From Clavulina sp. PMI_390 (lineage: Eukaryota; Basidiomycota; Agaricomycetes; Cantharellales; Hydnaceae), in contig WIDE01000063.1 of the NCBI GenBank assembly GCA_015039315.1, positions 147,227-166,257 of the forward strand: a stretch of 19,031 nt of DNA, written 5' to 3'. Position numbers and translations under genes: made by a program. Position 1 is the first letter of the stretch. Each line of letters opens with the position of its first letter. The notes under the pieces were generated by a model that was not told the origin of the DNA, did not search any database, and saw only the letters and a program-made list of their open reading frames with translations. Shown in pieces: positions 8,941 to 18,384 of the stretch.

Positions 8941-9509
8941 TTTCCTCTCCTCAGCGGCTGCTACCTCCTGGCCGAATGCAAAAATCCACATGCTAAATTT
9001 GTTAGGTATAGACTTCTGTATTGCCAACGTACTTTCGGCCTCTAGAATTAATCAAAACCCCCTCCGTCCGAGATAGGTGGTTTAGGCGCACCCCACCAGA
9101 TCCACGCTTCCCTACATATCGACTCGAGCACCATTATTATTGCGCAATTATATGCAAGACAACTAAGAAAGACAAGAAGTACCCTGAACTAGATGCTTAT
9201 ACATCTCGCGGCACTGGCCCAAATGCGGCCCCAGAATAATACAATCGTCCTTGTTACGAAGATAGATGCACGTCCCAATAGTTAATATCCACCCAAACAA
9301 ACCAGCTAACTCTCGTCGCACTACTACAACAATTCAAGCAAATACACCCAACATATTCCTTCCCGACGGATGTTGACTTATCTGAAGCGAGAGCAGTTGG
9401 AGGCTTGCAGCCTCGGCCACGGACGCCAAGCCAAATCCCACTCATCGTTCGCACGCCACCCATTCCATGCTCTGCCCGGTCCATGAATATCGTGCTGTAT
9501 AGGGCGCGC
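8941..9509. other. Intergenic, tail-to-tail between gene C and P1
   Basis: 569 bp between the convergent stop codons of C and P1. I see no gene. The 9254-9509 part follows the P1 stop and shows no clear continuation of the P2 C-terminal half. Confidence 0.55.
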
Positions 9510-10530
9510 CTAGCACCCATCGCTTACAAAGTGGCGTTCTTCACGCTCCGATTGATCCCATGAATAGGAACGGGAGGAAGGCTGCCGGGATGAAGGGTAC
9601 TGATGCAGCGCGATAACATAGCCCGTGGTGTCAACCGTATGATGCCAATCTTCCTCATTGAGTGGCTCAAAGACTGAGCGGCGCTCAGGGGAGTGGACGA
9701 CCGTGGTCTGGACCTGGTCGAGTGAATATCTCGACGTGTCAGACGCGGCGTCGTCGACATCCTCGCCATTTTCCGAATCAGAGAAGCGGGATGAGGAGGT
9801 GAGCGACGGCGTGGGAGTGAATTGGAACGAGTCATGAGGGGAAGGCGACGCGGGTGATTCAAAGGCTGAATGAAGCAAAAGATTAGTTGTGGTAGGGTTG
9901 GCTTGAATAAATGTACATACCTTCGATGAGACGGGAGGAATTCATCGGAGGGAAGGGAGGAAGAGGAAAATCTGAGAGCGAGATGTCACTCATGCGCCTC
10001 AATGCCTTGACAGTGGCGGCGACTTCATCTTCTCCGTCTTCCTCAGTCACATCTTGAAGGCTGGTCCTGCTGAAGTAGAACGAGAGAGCGGTGTCAAGCT
10101 CGAGGGATCCTCCCATATCCGTGGACGCTATCCTACGGAGCGAGAGAGGGGAGGAGATGGCGGTAAGGGGTGATGGCGATTTGTCTTCTGCCATCTCGAA
10201 GACAGGTGACAGACAGATCATTGGTAGCGCGAGCTTGCGATGCCGCGGTGGAGGAGCATACTGAGGCTGTGTCTGGAGCTGTAGAAGTGGTCTCGAAGTC
10301 GGCCGAGGAGGAGGAGGGTTTCGAGGGAGTCGAAACGTGAAGTCGTCTTGGGACCCCTCATCGACGTCGAGGTAAGAAACGATATTCCCGGGCAGCCACC
10401 CTGTTTTTAACATCGTGATTGGACTGGTCTCAGCAATTATGCTGGCCCGAAGGAGTTCAGCATTAACGGAGCTGGTGTCTAATTGGAGGGCAGTACGACG
10501 ATCTCGCTGGTTCGAGACGAAGGTAGACAT
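9510..10530 (-). CDS. Ser/Pro-rich protein P1, truncated paralog of P2 (two exons)
   Basis: Exons, read on the minus strand, are 10530-9921 and 9865-9510 with a 55-nt GT...AG intron (GTATGT donor, ACTAATC branch-like site, TTCAG acceptor), giving 321 residues. No known domain is recognised. The protein is low-complexity, rich in Ser, Pro and acidic residues, and probably disordered. It is clearly homologous to P2: ICLSPVFEM (105-113) matches LCLSPVCEV, SPSPLTAISSP matches FPSPLNSLSPP, SDISLSDFPLPP (181-192) matches DISLSDFPLPP, and EPLNEEDWHHTVD matches EPLAEDWRHAID. P2 has no intron at this site. Near 9580 similarity to P2 shifts to another frame, so the last roughly 20 residues differ, and about 300 C-terminal residues of P2 are absent. 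It may be a shortened functional protein or a decaying copy. The start codon is the first ATG of the open frame and is not independently confirmed. Confidence 0.7.
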
Positions 10531-11357
10531 GTAAAGGTGGTTGGGTGGACGTGGAAGACGAGTGATTCGTAGCTAGCTATAAGGCAGTGAAAAAGCGGAC
10601 TTGGATATAGACCGTTGAGGTTAGGTGGGTTGTGATCGCAAATACGGACGGGACACCGCTGATGGTCTGGAGAAACCATGTGCCATGACATACAGCCGCG
10701 TTTGGAGGCCGCGAAACGGGGCGGAGAAACCTTGAGTTTCAGGTACCGCTGATTTCATTTGTAACTCAGGTCCTTTGCTCGGTCTCGGGAGACCTCTGCG
10801 CCTAGGATAGCGTGATCCTTATCACCAGTAGGCCGGAGTTGACATGAGGGGGCCCATTATATCACGCTCTCTGGATTTTTTTCACTGAAACCAAAGCAAG
10901 TCATCAAGTCAAATGTACGTCCAACGGCGATGGAGGTTCAGGTCCGGTCAGAGTGGATACGAAGATGCCTGTTCGTGTGCGGATGTTCGAGCGATGACTC
11001 ACTTGGTCAATTGGTCCTGGCGGCAGCAGCCAAAATCACCGACACAGGAACAGTGAAGAAATCGAAGGTGCCGACGAAGAAATATCATCATCATGTTGAC
11101 TGACAACAACCGCCAAGGGCACAAGGGAATGGATGCGAAAGGCGACATCCGCATTTGGGGCTGGGCCTGAAGTCTTATAAGTCATCATCGCCTCACCAGT
11201 GATATATACTATCAGGTGTATCGATTGGATAGAATGATGGCATAGGGCCGCAGTAGGAGATATTGCGCTATAAAATCCGGGCGTCCCTGACGGTCATATC
11301 GTGTGGGATTGGGGCTTCTTGGGTGTCAGAAGGGCTAAGGCCGGCTTGACACGCTCA
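10531..11357. other. Intergenic between P1 (5' side) and the WW gene (3' side)
   Basis: 827 bp that should contain the P1 promoter and the 3' UTR of the WW gene. A plus-strand TATAAAA lies near 11270, but no ATG-started gene follows it. No coding sequence is recognised. Confidence 0.5.
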
Positions 11358-12128
11358 TCAATGAGAATCCCGGCGAATGGTGTATTTTCCCTGCCAAGAA
11401 GTCCCTATATAAACAGAAAAGTGTCAGCATTACAGGAAGAATATGGTGGTATGCAGAACGGTGAAGTCGTCAGCTCACCAAAAAGTAAGTTAGAAAAACC
11501 ATCAACGACCGCATCGATTCGATTTGCAGCGCTCTTCAAGCCGGTTTCGTGATGCTTTGGGCCGCCCCATGCACGAGCTGGAGGAGGGGTATAAGGACAT
11601 GTGCGCATATGTTGCAACTTTGCTTCTAGGTCAGAAGCGGCTGCTGCTGTCCACTCGGCGTACTCCCGCTCTCTTCGCTGTAAATACGATGCATCGTGCC
11701 ATGCCTGGGCTGTGGCTCGGCCTTCTTCAGTCGCCTGGTTGCGGGGAGTGAAAGCTTGGAAAATGACTAAGAGCGATATCATATAGAAAATGTGTGACTG
11801 ACGAATTTATCAAAGTTGAATGACCTTCGTGCTGCCTTGATGTACTCCGGGTCATCCAATGGGTGGGTCCAGATCGAATGTGGCGGGAGCCGAATGGCAT
11901 CGACATAAAACAGTTGCCCAGACTATGTCGATTGTGAGTGAGTGGAAGACGGATGTGCAATAGGTAGAGATCAATATGTAAACTCACTATTTCGTCGGTA
12001 CAAGTCATCCAGCCGGCAGGGAGGGGTCTTGGAGGGTTCGAAGGGGTTGGAGGGTATGGTTCCAAGTCCTCATAGGGTGGCGGTTGATCGGAAGGTCCAA
12101 TGATCTGGACAGAAGTGTCAACGATCAT
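11358..12128 (-). CDS. WW-domain protein (four exons)
   Basis: Exons, read on the minus strand, are 12128-11988, 11922-11803, 11734-11479 and 11404-11358, with introns of 65, 68 and 74 nt, giving 187 residues. A PPPY sequence (16-19, PPxY type) lies in a Pro-rich N-terminus. It is followed by a WW-like domain: L-P-A-G-W40, then GQLFYVD, and S-I-W65-T-H-P68. The spacing between the two tryptophans (25) is longer than the usual 20-22, as in the fungal variant ending IWxHP. After it comes DDPEY and a charged Ala/Glu/Arg-rich segment (about 88-130) likely to be helical. WW domains bind proline-rich ligands, and the neighbours P1 and P2 are proline-rich, but no PPxY was noted in them. The second intron uses a GTCAGT donor and is the least certain junction. 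WW identity is likely; the function is unknown. Confidence 0.75.
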
Positions 12129-12888
12129 TGTATCGCAAAGCTGGGGCTCGCCGTGGGTTTGTCAAGGCTGGGTTCTTGCCAAAAGGATGGAGCGGAGTGG
12201 TTGATAGGTTGTATTGTCGATGTTGGTGCTCCCGAGTTGGTGTGAAGAGCACCGCTTTCGGGCAGTAGCGCCCAGTAATCTCATAGGCCAGAAAACTTCT
12301 AGTTACCCACCCGAACTTGCATTCGGGGAGGTGCCGCACTCCGTAATTCAGAATGAATGGGAGCTCGGGATGGCGTCAAGTCTGGCTCGGTTGAAGCGGA
12401 GCTTCTCTCAGCGGTTAGCGATATGTACGCAACATTAGCGAGTTCATTTGCATAAATGAATCAGATAAGCATCTCCTTGCAAAATGGTCCAACAGTGAAT
12501 CTGGTGGCGCCTGTGAGACAAACAAAGTGCATTCCGAACTGGTGCACGTGACCGCTCACCGTCCAGGTACCGTCCTGTCACCCACCTTTTGCTCAGCATT
12601 TCACGAATTACAATAACGCGATCGACCACAAGAAGATCTTTCCGCTCGTCACCCTTATGCTATCCTTGTGATATTGACGGGAGTGTCTCAAAGTTTGCAT
12701 CCGCTGAACACTTGTTGTCGTTCAGCCTGAAGAACGCGGCTTTAAAGAATCTGCATGTTTGAGGCCCCTAAAATGTCTTCAGAACAATCTGACATCATAT
12801 ATTCTTCTTTCAAAATGGCTCTGTTGCTCTGTCCCTAAAAGTGCGTCCGCTAGCGCTGCTCAAAAGTTGTTCTTCCTCCTTCCTCACC
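12129..12888. other. Divergent promoter region between the WW gene and P2
   Basis: 760 bp shared by two divergent start codons. An A/T-rich CATATATTC lies near 12797, about 90 bp before the P2 ATG. No open frame of interest is visible. Confidence 0.5.
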
Positions 12889-14910
12889 ATGGACCCACCC
12901 ATTTCAGAGCACCATGATCAACCTGCCGCGCCTCACGTAGATCCGACGTTTTTATCGCCTGAGCCGCCCCACACCGACGTCGTCCCTCATCTTGGCGCAA
13001 TCACGAAATCAAGTTCTACGCCATCTCCCAAGAGCACTGGCTCGGTTTCTGATGACTCTGAATCCATAACACTCGGCGGCGAGGAGCCCAATGATGATTG
13101 CGAAGCGCACTCGCCTATCGATCCTCCCCAATCTACGACAAGACCGCTGCCGCAGGTCCAAAATCCGCCCCGACCAACCCCGCCCTGTGCACGCCACCGC
13201 ACGAGCTTTTTCCCTAACCTATGTCTTTCGCCAGTGTGCGAGGTTCCCGAGGATAACTTCCCCTCCCCCCTCAACTCCCTCTCCCCTCCTTTTCCTCGTC
13301 CCGCGTCCGATGACCTAGGGGAATCGGATGAGCTAACGACTGCTCTGATGTTTTATTCAAATCAATTCAATACTGCTCTGGATGATGGTCAAATTTTCGA
13401 CAAGAGCGCAGAGTGGAGCCGCTTAGGTGATATCTCGCTTTCAGACTTTCCTCTCCCCCCTGGAGCGCAATCATTCTCCGCCTCCCTTCTAGAAGACGCA
13501 TTTACCGAGCCACACAAAGCTCCTCTCCAGAGACCCATTTCTGTCGTTCCCAACCCACTCCCCTCCCCGAGCTCAGATACTTTCTCGATGGTGTCCCCTC
13601 GTAACTCCTTGCCCTTCTCTCTCACTCCGACTCTTGTCTTCTCCCCCACATCTTTTAGATTCAGCGTCCATTCAGACGATGATGCGGACGTCAACGACCC
13701 AGGCACTGATTCTACACACCCACTATATCGGAGCCAGCCTGGCACCGCTGTTGTCAATCCCGCCTCTGGTTTCGTTGATGAACCGCTCGCAGAAGATTGG
13801 CGTCACGCAATCGACGAATTGTACCTCATCTCACCTCATCCTCCGCCATCTTCACCTTCACCGTCAATTCCTCCACCCCATGTCCCAATAGCTGGGATCG
13901 ATCCAAGTCCCAAGGCTGCGGCTATCTTGGGCATGGGTATTGACGCTGTTGCGAGCCCTCGTTCAGCGTTTGACGACGATGAGCTAGGACCGTCAGGAAC
14001 AGTGTCTGAGACACAAAAAGCGGGGAGAAAACGACATTTCAAATTTTCGCTTGGGGCACTACACCTGCCTTCCCTTCCCCAGAAGAACCACTCTAAGCGA
14101 CGACCGGCTTCGCCCCATTCTTCGTTATCAACTGTCTTTGATGGCGCGGCGCCAGAAGGGTTATCATATTCATCTGTCACGGTTAGTCAACCCTTGTATT
14201 TGGGCGATCACGATAATGGCCATAGAGATGGGGGTGAACCTGTGCCCATCGTGGGGACCTCTCTCTGGCCCACGGAGATGGCCGTTGTCGATTCAAGTGG
14301 TAAAGGAATCCAGAGTCTCGAAGGCCATCACGATGGACATCTTCCTAGATTGGAGTTTGAGGATGATACTCCCCTGGTCAAGCCTCCTCAGTTGATGACG
14401 TCACCTACGAGTATGGTGGCAAACGACTACTTTTCGCTCACTCCTGCTGCCTCGTTTTCCTCCACGCCGTCCACTCCATTGGGCTCCCAAAAACATTACC
14501 TTTATGACCAGCCTCATCACGTGTCAGACGATTTGTCACAGCTCATCCCACCCCTGTCCTCTTTGGCCTCGTCTACTGTATCACAGGCTCGCACGCCAGG
14601 CTCATCTTCGCTCGCGATATCGCTCCTTCCTATCGGCCGTGGCTTATTGCGTTCGAGTTCCATACCAAGGTCGTCAACATCGCCATTGTCTTCACCCTCT
14701 TCATCTAAGCTTGCATTGAGGCGGGCCGCGGGACCCAAGAAGAAGAGCAGCTTAGGCCGTCTCAAGAAAAGTGTGAGCATTGACAGTCTCCGGGTGTTCT
14801 ATAGCGAGAGAAGTGCGGAGTCTGGGACCGGAGCCAAAAAAAAATCGAACCAGTGGGGATATCCCTCCCGCCATCCCTCTCCGCGAAGCTGGTATCGGGG
14901 GCGCTTATGA
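12889..14910 (+). CDS. Large Ser/Pro-rich protein P2 of unknown function (single exon)
   Basis: The ATG at 12889 sits in CACCATGG, a strong eukaryotic start context, and opens 673 residues without introns; the frame is open further upstream but has no other ATG. The protein is Ser/Pro-rich and probably disordered, with no recognised domain. The N-terminal half is homologous to P1: CLSPVCE (112-118), DISLSDFPLPP (181-191) and DEPLAEDWRHAIDE. The C-terminal half is unique here and contains two basic patches: GRKRHFKFSLG followed by KRRP, and KKKSSLGRLKKS (617-628). These could be nuclear localisation or membrane-binding stretches. The repeated S-P, SPS and RSSS sequences would suit phosphorylation. 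A nine-A tract (14836-14844) lies 22 codons before the stop. It is divergent from the WW gene and convergent with D. Coding status is well supported by frame length and paralogy; the role is unknown. Confidence 0.85.
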   Translation: MDPPISEHHDQPAAPHVDPTFLSPEPPHTDVVPHLGAITKSSSTPSPKSTGSVSDDSESITLGGEEPNDDCEAHSPIDPPQSTTRPLPQVQNPPRPTPPCARHRTSFFPNLCLSPVCEVPEDNFPSPLNSLSPPFPRPASDDLGESDELTTALMFYSNQFNTALDDGQIFDKSAEWSRLGDISLSDFPLPPGAQSFSASLLEDAFTEPHKAPLQRPISVVPNPLPSPSSDTFSMVSPRNSLPFSLTPTLVFSPTSFRFSVHSDDDADVNDPGTDSTHPLYRSQPGTAVVNPASGFVDEPLAEDWRHAIDELYLISPHPPPSSPSPSIPPPHVPIAGIDPSPKAAAILGMGIDAVASPRSAFDDDELGPSGTVSETQKAGRKRHFKFSLGALHLPSLPQKNHSKRRPASPHSSLSTVFDGAAPEGLSYSSVTVSQPLYLGDHDNGHRDGGEPVPIVGTSLWPTEMAVVDSSGKGIQSLEGHHDGHLPRLEFEDDTPLVKPPQLMTSPTSMVANDYFSLTPAASFSSTPSTPLGSQKHYLYDQPHHVSDDLSQLIPPLSSLASSTVSQARTPGSSSLAISLLPIGRGLLRSSSIPRSSTSPLSSPSSSKLALRRAAGPKKKSSLGRLKKSVSIDSLRVFYSERSAESGTGAKKKSNQWGYPSRHPSPRSWYRGRL

Positions 14911-15422
14911 GGCGGGGAGCCTCAATGTGGGGACGAGAGCAAAGGTCAATATCTAAACATGATTGTATCTTAGAGGCGAGTCTTTTCTCATCCTTTCAGG
15001 GTACGCGATCGCTAATCCTACTTCTCCTTGGTGGTTTCTGTAGATCGCTCCTTTTGGAATGAAACCTTGGGTCCAACGGTATTTCTCGTACTTATCACTC
15101 TTCTGTGTCTCTGCTTGTCTTTTTTTATCGATCAATTATCTCCGGTGTCCATTTGACGTTTGCGCCAATTGTCACTAGTACACCCTATCCTCTGCCAGCT
15201 TCCAAACATTTGTGCTTACCGCCGTAGTTCAACATGCTATAATGAAACCTGTACACCGCTTCAAGCGACTGGTGGCCTCCCTTGGGTCGATATTGGCCAG
15301 TCATGCCGTTATCACAAGTCACAAGAGATGCAAGCGACATTTGAGAACACAAAGGTTAACCATTCTATTTGTAATGTTACATTGAGTACAAGAACTAACG
15401 ACTTCGATGCCTTGTGGGAAAA
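14911..15422. other. Intergenic, tail-to-tail between P2 and gene D
   Basis: 512 bp between convergent stop codons, presumably both 3' UTRs. The first 46 bases continue open in the frame one base ahead of P2, to TAA at 14954-14956. Nothing else is recognised. Confidence 0.55.
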
Positions 15423-16759
15423 TCAGAAGGTAGCCTCGTCGAGGGTAGACAACTTCTTCCTGCGGATCCCAATATGATCCTCGTTGTTCTTCAACAGTCT
15501 ATCTTTCACCGCCTTGGGCAAGGATCCGTCGTACTTGGTGTCCCGCATCCAGCTCTCGAGCGTAGACCCATTAGGATGCACCTCCCGGACCCAGTTCATG
15601 TCTCGCTTGAGAACGTTGTCCCGATACAACGCCCACCAAGCTCGGAAGTGCTCTTCCCACGTCATTCCACCCTGCGAGATCGGGACCTCATCCGCAACTG
15701 GGATCTCCTTGCCGTTCCACAGACTGAAGAATTGGTCCATGGTCACGAATCGGTAGGTCGCAGGGATTCCGGTCACCTTCGTGAATGTCTCCGCAATCTC
15801 GCGGTACGTGTATTGCCCAGATGTGATCTTGAGCTCCTTGCCTGCGGTCTTGTCCGGGTTGTCAAAGATGTAGCGGGCCCACCAGGCCATGTCGGCCTGG
15901 GACACAAGCCAGATGGCGCTGTCTTCTCGCATGGGAGAATAGAATATGCGTGTTCCGTCAGGCTGGATCTCTGGAGCAAGGAAAAGATTGAGCCTGTGGA
16001 CGTGTAGTATGAGCATTGTGTTGATGTGGGAGGTCACTGCGGTCGGAATGCTCACATTTCCATATAGCAGTTGGGAGTAAAGTTGGTCCATATGGTGCCT
16101 TCGTCGCCAGTGGGGAGGGGCTGAGCGGCAAGGAACGCGCCGAAGCGGCCCTTGGCAACATGGTTCTGCGAGCTGTAGATAGGGTTGTAGTTCTATATTG
16201 GGACATACCCACATCTCGGTAAGTGTGAATTCTAGCCAAGCTTTGGTGGTAACATACTCCAGTTCGAACAGCGTACTCCAAGTTAGACCACACAAAGTGG
16301 CGAACCTTGTGCCAATTGGCGATCTCCCACTAACGATCATTCGTTAGTACAGTAGCGATGATATAGGAACCGCAAATGACTCACGATGATAAAAGCTGCG
16401 GTGGTCTCTGCTGCGGCACCGACCGTGTAGGTGTCGGTATTCACAAAGGCTCCATATGCACCCTCGAAGAGCTTGCTCACGGCCTCACGGTCCATGAAAG
16501 TGCCTACAATGGAATAATGTCAGCTATGAAGCACCCTCTGTAGACATAAGTAATGGCTTCGAGGAATGCATGGCCTACCTTGTTGAAGTTCTGCACCGGC
16601 CGCCTCAAGATCCTTGGCACGGTGGTGGTTCGGGTTGCGAGTGAGCACACGGACCTTCCATGGGGAGGGCGAGCCATCCGGACCAGGGGCAAGCAGCAGT
16701 TTGACGACACCGTAGCCCTGGGCACCAGTACCACCGATAACAGCAATGGTCTTAGACAT
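15423..16759 (-). CDS. NmrA-like family NAD(P)-binding protein, copy D (five exons)
   Basis: Exons, read on the minus strand, are 16759-16579, 16503-16385, 16329-16258, 16192-16056 and 15993-15423, giving 359 residues. Exon lengths and intron phases match B and C. The GGTGAQG motif (9-15), LTRNPNHHRAKDL and KVRHFVWSNLEY are intact. Exon 4 begins NYNP where A, B and C have GYNP. Its exon 5 shares FLAPEIQPDGT, NPDKTAG and TKYDGSLP with A and is roughly 80% identical to it by eye, against roughly 74% to B, so A and D form a pair. All introns are GT...AG (55-75 nt). The gene is convergent with P2 and has a long, conserved upstream region. The function is as for the paralogs: cofactor-binding Rossmann protein, cellular role not deducible. 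Confidence 0.93.
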
Positions 16760-16819
16760 GTTGGAGAGTGTAGCAGAAGAGGAGGTAGTGATGAAATCAG
16801 AGAGGCCAGAAGGGAGCCC

Positions 16820-16936
16820 TTATATCCTGCTGGGAGTAAGGTTACCATCTGCGCGCAAGCTCTCGCATTAATCCCCGAATATTTTAGTCGTGATGTTAGC
16901 CATGCTCAATGACGAGAATTTGGCTCTAGTTCCGCA
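16820..16936 (-). promoter_or_regulatory. Proximal promoter of NmrA-like gene D
   Basis: In gene sense: TGCGGAACT (16936-16928), GACTAAAATATTCGGGGA (near 16889-16872), GCGCGCA (16856-16850) and GATATAA (16826-16820), 61-67 bp before the ATG. Layout matches the other three promoters. D and A share the CTCCCAGC stretch just before the TATA box. Confidence 0.6.
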
Positions 16937-17026
16937 AGAGGAGAGGTACAAGACTGCCCGAGCGGCTGTATGTAGGGGGCAAAGTGGGTTCGCCTACCCA
17001 GAGCTCTGGCAAGGTTCATACACAAT

Positions 17027-17041
17027 ATTTGCGCGCGCGAT
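17027..17041 (-). promoter_or_regulatory. Identical 15-bp CG box upstream of gene D
   Basis: In gene sense ATCGCGCGCGCAAAT, 268-282 bp before the D start codon, identical to the A and B boxes. A second GCGCGC lies about 65 bp further out (near 17097), and B has one about 70 bp further out (near 4601). Confidence 0.55.
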
Positions 17042-17368
17042 CGTTGTTGTTGGATGCTTGTGAATCCAAAACTGATTTGCCTGCATTGCAGTGTCCCGCG
17101 CGCTGCAACACAGAAAGTCTATCGGACCTTCGAATCTGGCATTTTGGCTCGCCTCAATCATACAGTCACGTCTATACTATCCGAAAAGTTCCTCGATCTG
17201 AAGAGATTCTCTTCATGGTCTTTCACTTGAGCCACTGGCACTCGCCCCAACAAACACAAATTCTCAGTACTATCTCACCCTAGATGGAGCCTGGCGTAGA
17301 TTGGATAGCAAGATGGCGTGTATCCACGGGTCGGCGACTTTTTTCGGTATTAGGGGTGTCTTTCAGCA

Positions 17369-17475
17369 CTCCATGGACGTTATCTGCGCTTGTTCAGCTT
17401 CCTCATGACCATTTTACGGCAGCCTCATGGAAATGCAGGATATCAGACGAAGGTGGTGGGAAGCCATGGCACCAG
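17369..17475 (-). promoter_or_regulatory. Far-upstream homologous block of gene D
   Basis: In gene sense the island GCGCAGATAACGTCCATGGA matches A 517-537 (20 of 21 with the next base) and B 4861-4881 (18 of 21). A second island beginning CCTGGTGCC in gene sense (near 17475-17444) aligns with A 419-448 and B 4951-4980. Similarity to B continues to about 17522. Confidence 0.5.
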
Positions 17476-18340
17476 GCATCTGGAACTTGAAGGCCTACGT
17501 GGAACACCTCTCGGGGATTCAACTTTCTTCAGCCTTGAGAGACACTCCAAGTGAGTACACCGACCAGAGAAAGGCCCACGACGGCCATATGACCGTAAAA
17601 AAACTCGAGGAGTATATTATTGCTGAGGCGAACTATCTTGAACACAGCTTGCTTGGCACTCTTGCCGCCCTGACCTGATTCTGTGTCTGGTACCACGGAA
17701 CAATGACCAGCGCTGCGGGCTCATCTCCTCCTGAGAATTCAGTTTGCGCCCTAAAACACAGAGCTGGCCATTTATGCGTCCTCGTGTCCAAAAATAGCCA
17801 CAGGGTTCAGCCAAGAATATTGTCAGTGTGATGCGGAGGACAAAGACTGTGTCGCTCCAAATCTTTCTATTTGGGTGCTGTACATCATATTTCACATTAA
17901 TAGATATATCAAGCTCGATCATGGGGCCTCCCTCAAACGAATGGAGTATAGCTACACTCGCCAGAAGGGGTACTGATCCGGAATCTGGGCGCTACGTGTA
18001 CCAAAAAGTTGGGATCACAAGATAGACTGTCGAAAGTCATTTACAAACAAGCGCTGGGTGCGTGTAAGATTTTCTCCTGGAATGAATATCCCCCTTGACA
18101 CCGCTTCTTCCCTATTCTCCGTATCGCGTGGGGTCGTCTCCTAGCGCTCAGTGACACGAAGAAGGGCGAGGGAATAACCCTTGCCAGGGATGAATTCAAA
18201 ACGCTGGCTATCTTCATAAAGAACAGCGCTATGGTTCTACTTGCGCGAGAGAGGCGCAAATAGGTAAGGTAAGAAGTGTGCTCCCGAGTAGGTGTCATAG
18301 TTGCCTGCCGACTGGACTGTCGTTGAGGAAGGATCTTATT

Positions 18341-18384
18341 ACAGGTCCCTCGCCGCTATCCTGGAATAGCGGTGAGGGACCTGT
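18341..18384. repeat. Near-perfect 19-bp inverted repeat (hairpin)
   Basis: The left arm 18341-18359 (ACAGGTCCCTCGCCGCTAT) and right arm 18366-18384 are reverse complements except for one position, which would be a G-U pair in plus-strand RNA. The loop is six bases (CCTGGA). No gene lies nearby. It could be the remnant of a small inverted-repeat element or a structured RNA; no flanking target-site duplication is evident. Confidence 0.6.

Noticed and set aside
11301..11552. Plus-strand 83-codon frame after a TATAAAA sequence near 11270
   Set aside because: It begins with GTG, not ATG, and is antisense to the last exons and an intron of the WW gene.
12841..12888. Upstream in-frame extension of P2 to 12841
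   Set aside because: The extension would start at GTG. The ATG at 12889 in CACCATGG is a far better eukaryotic start.
17427..17678. 83-codon open frame upstream of gene D as a small gene
   Set aside because: The overlapping DNA is homologous to B and A upstream sequence where the frame is not kept, no domain is recognisable, and an internal GTGAGT makes the length ambiguous.
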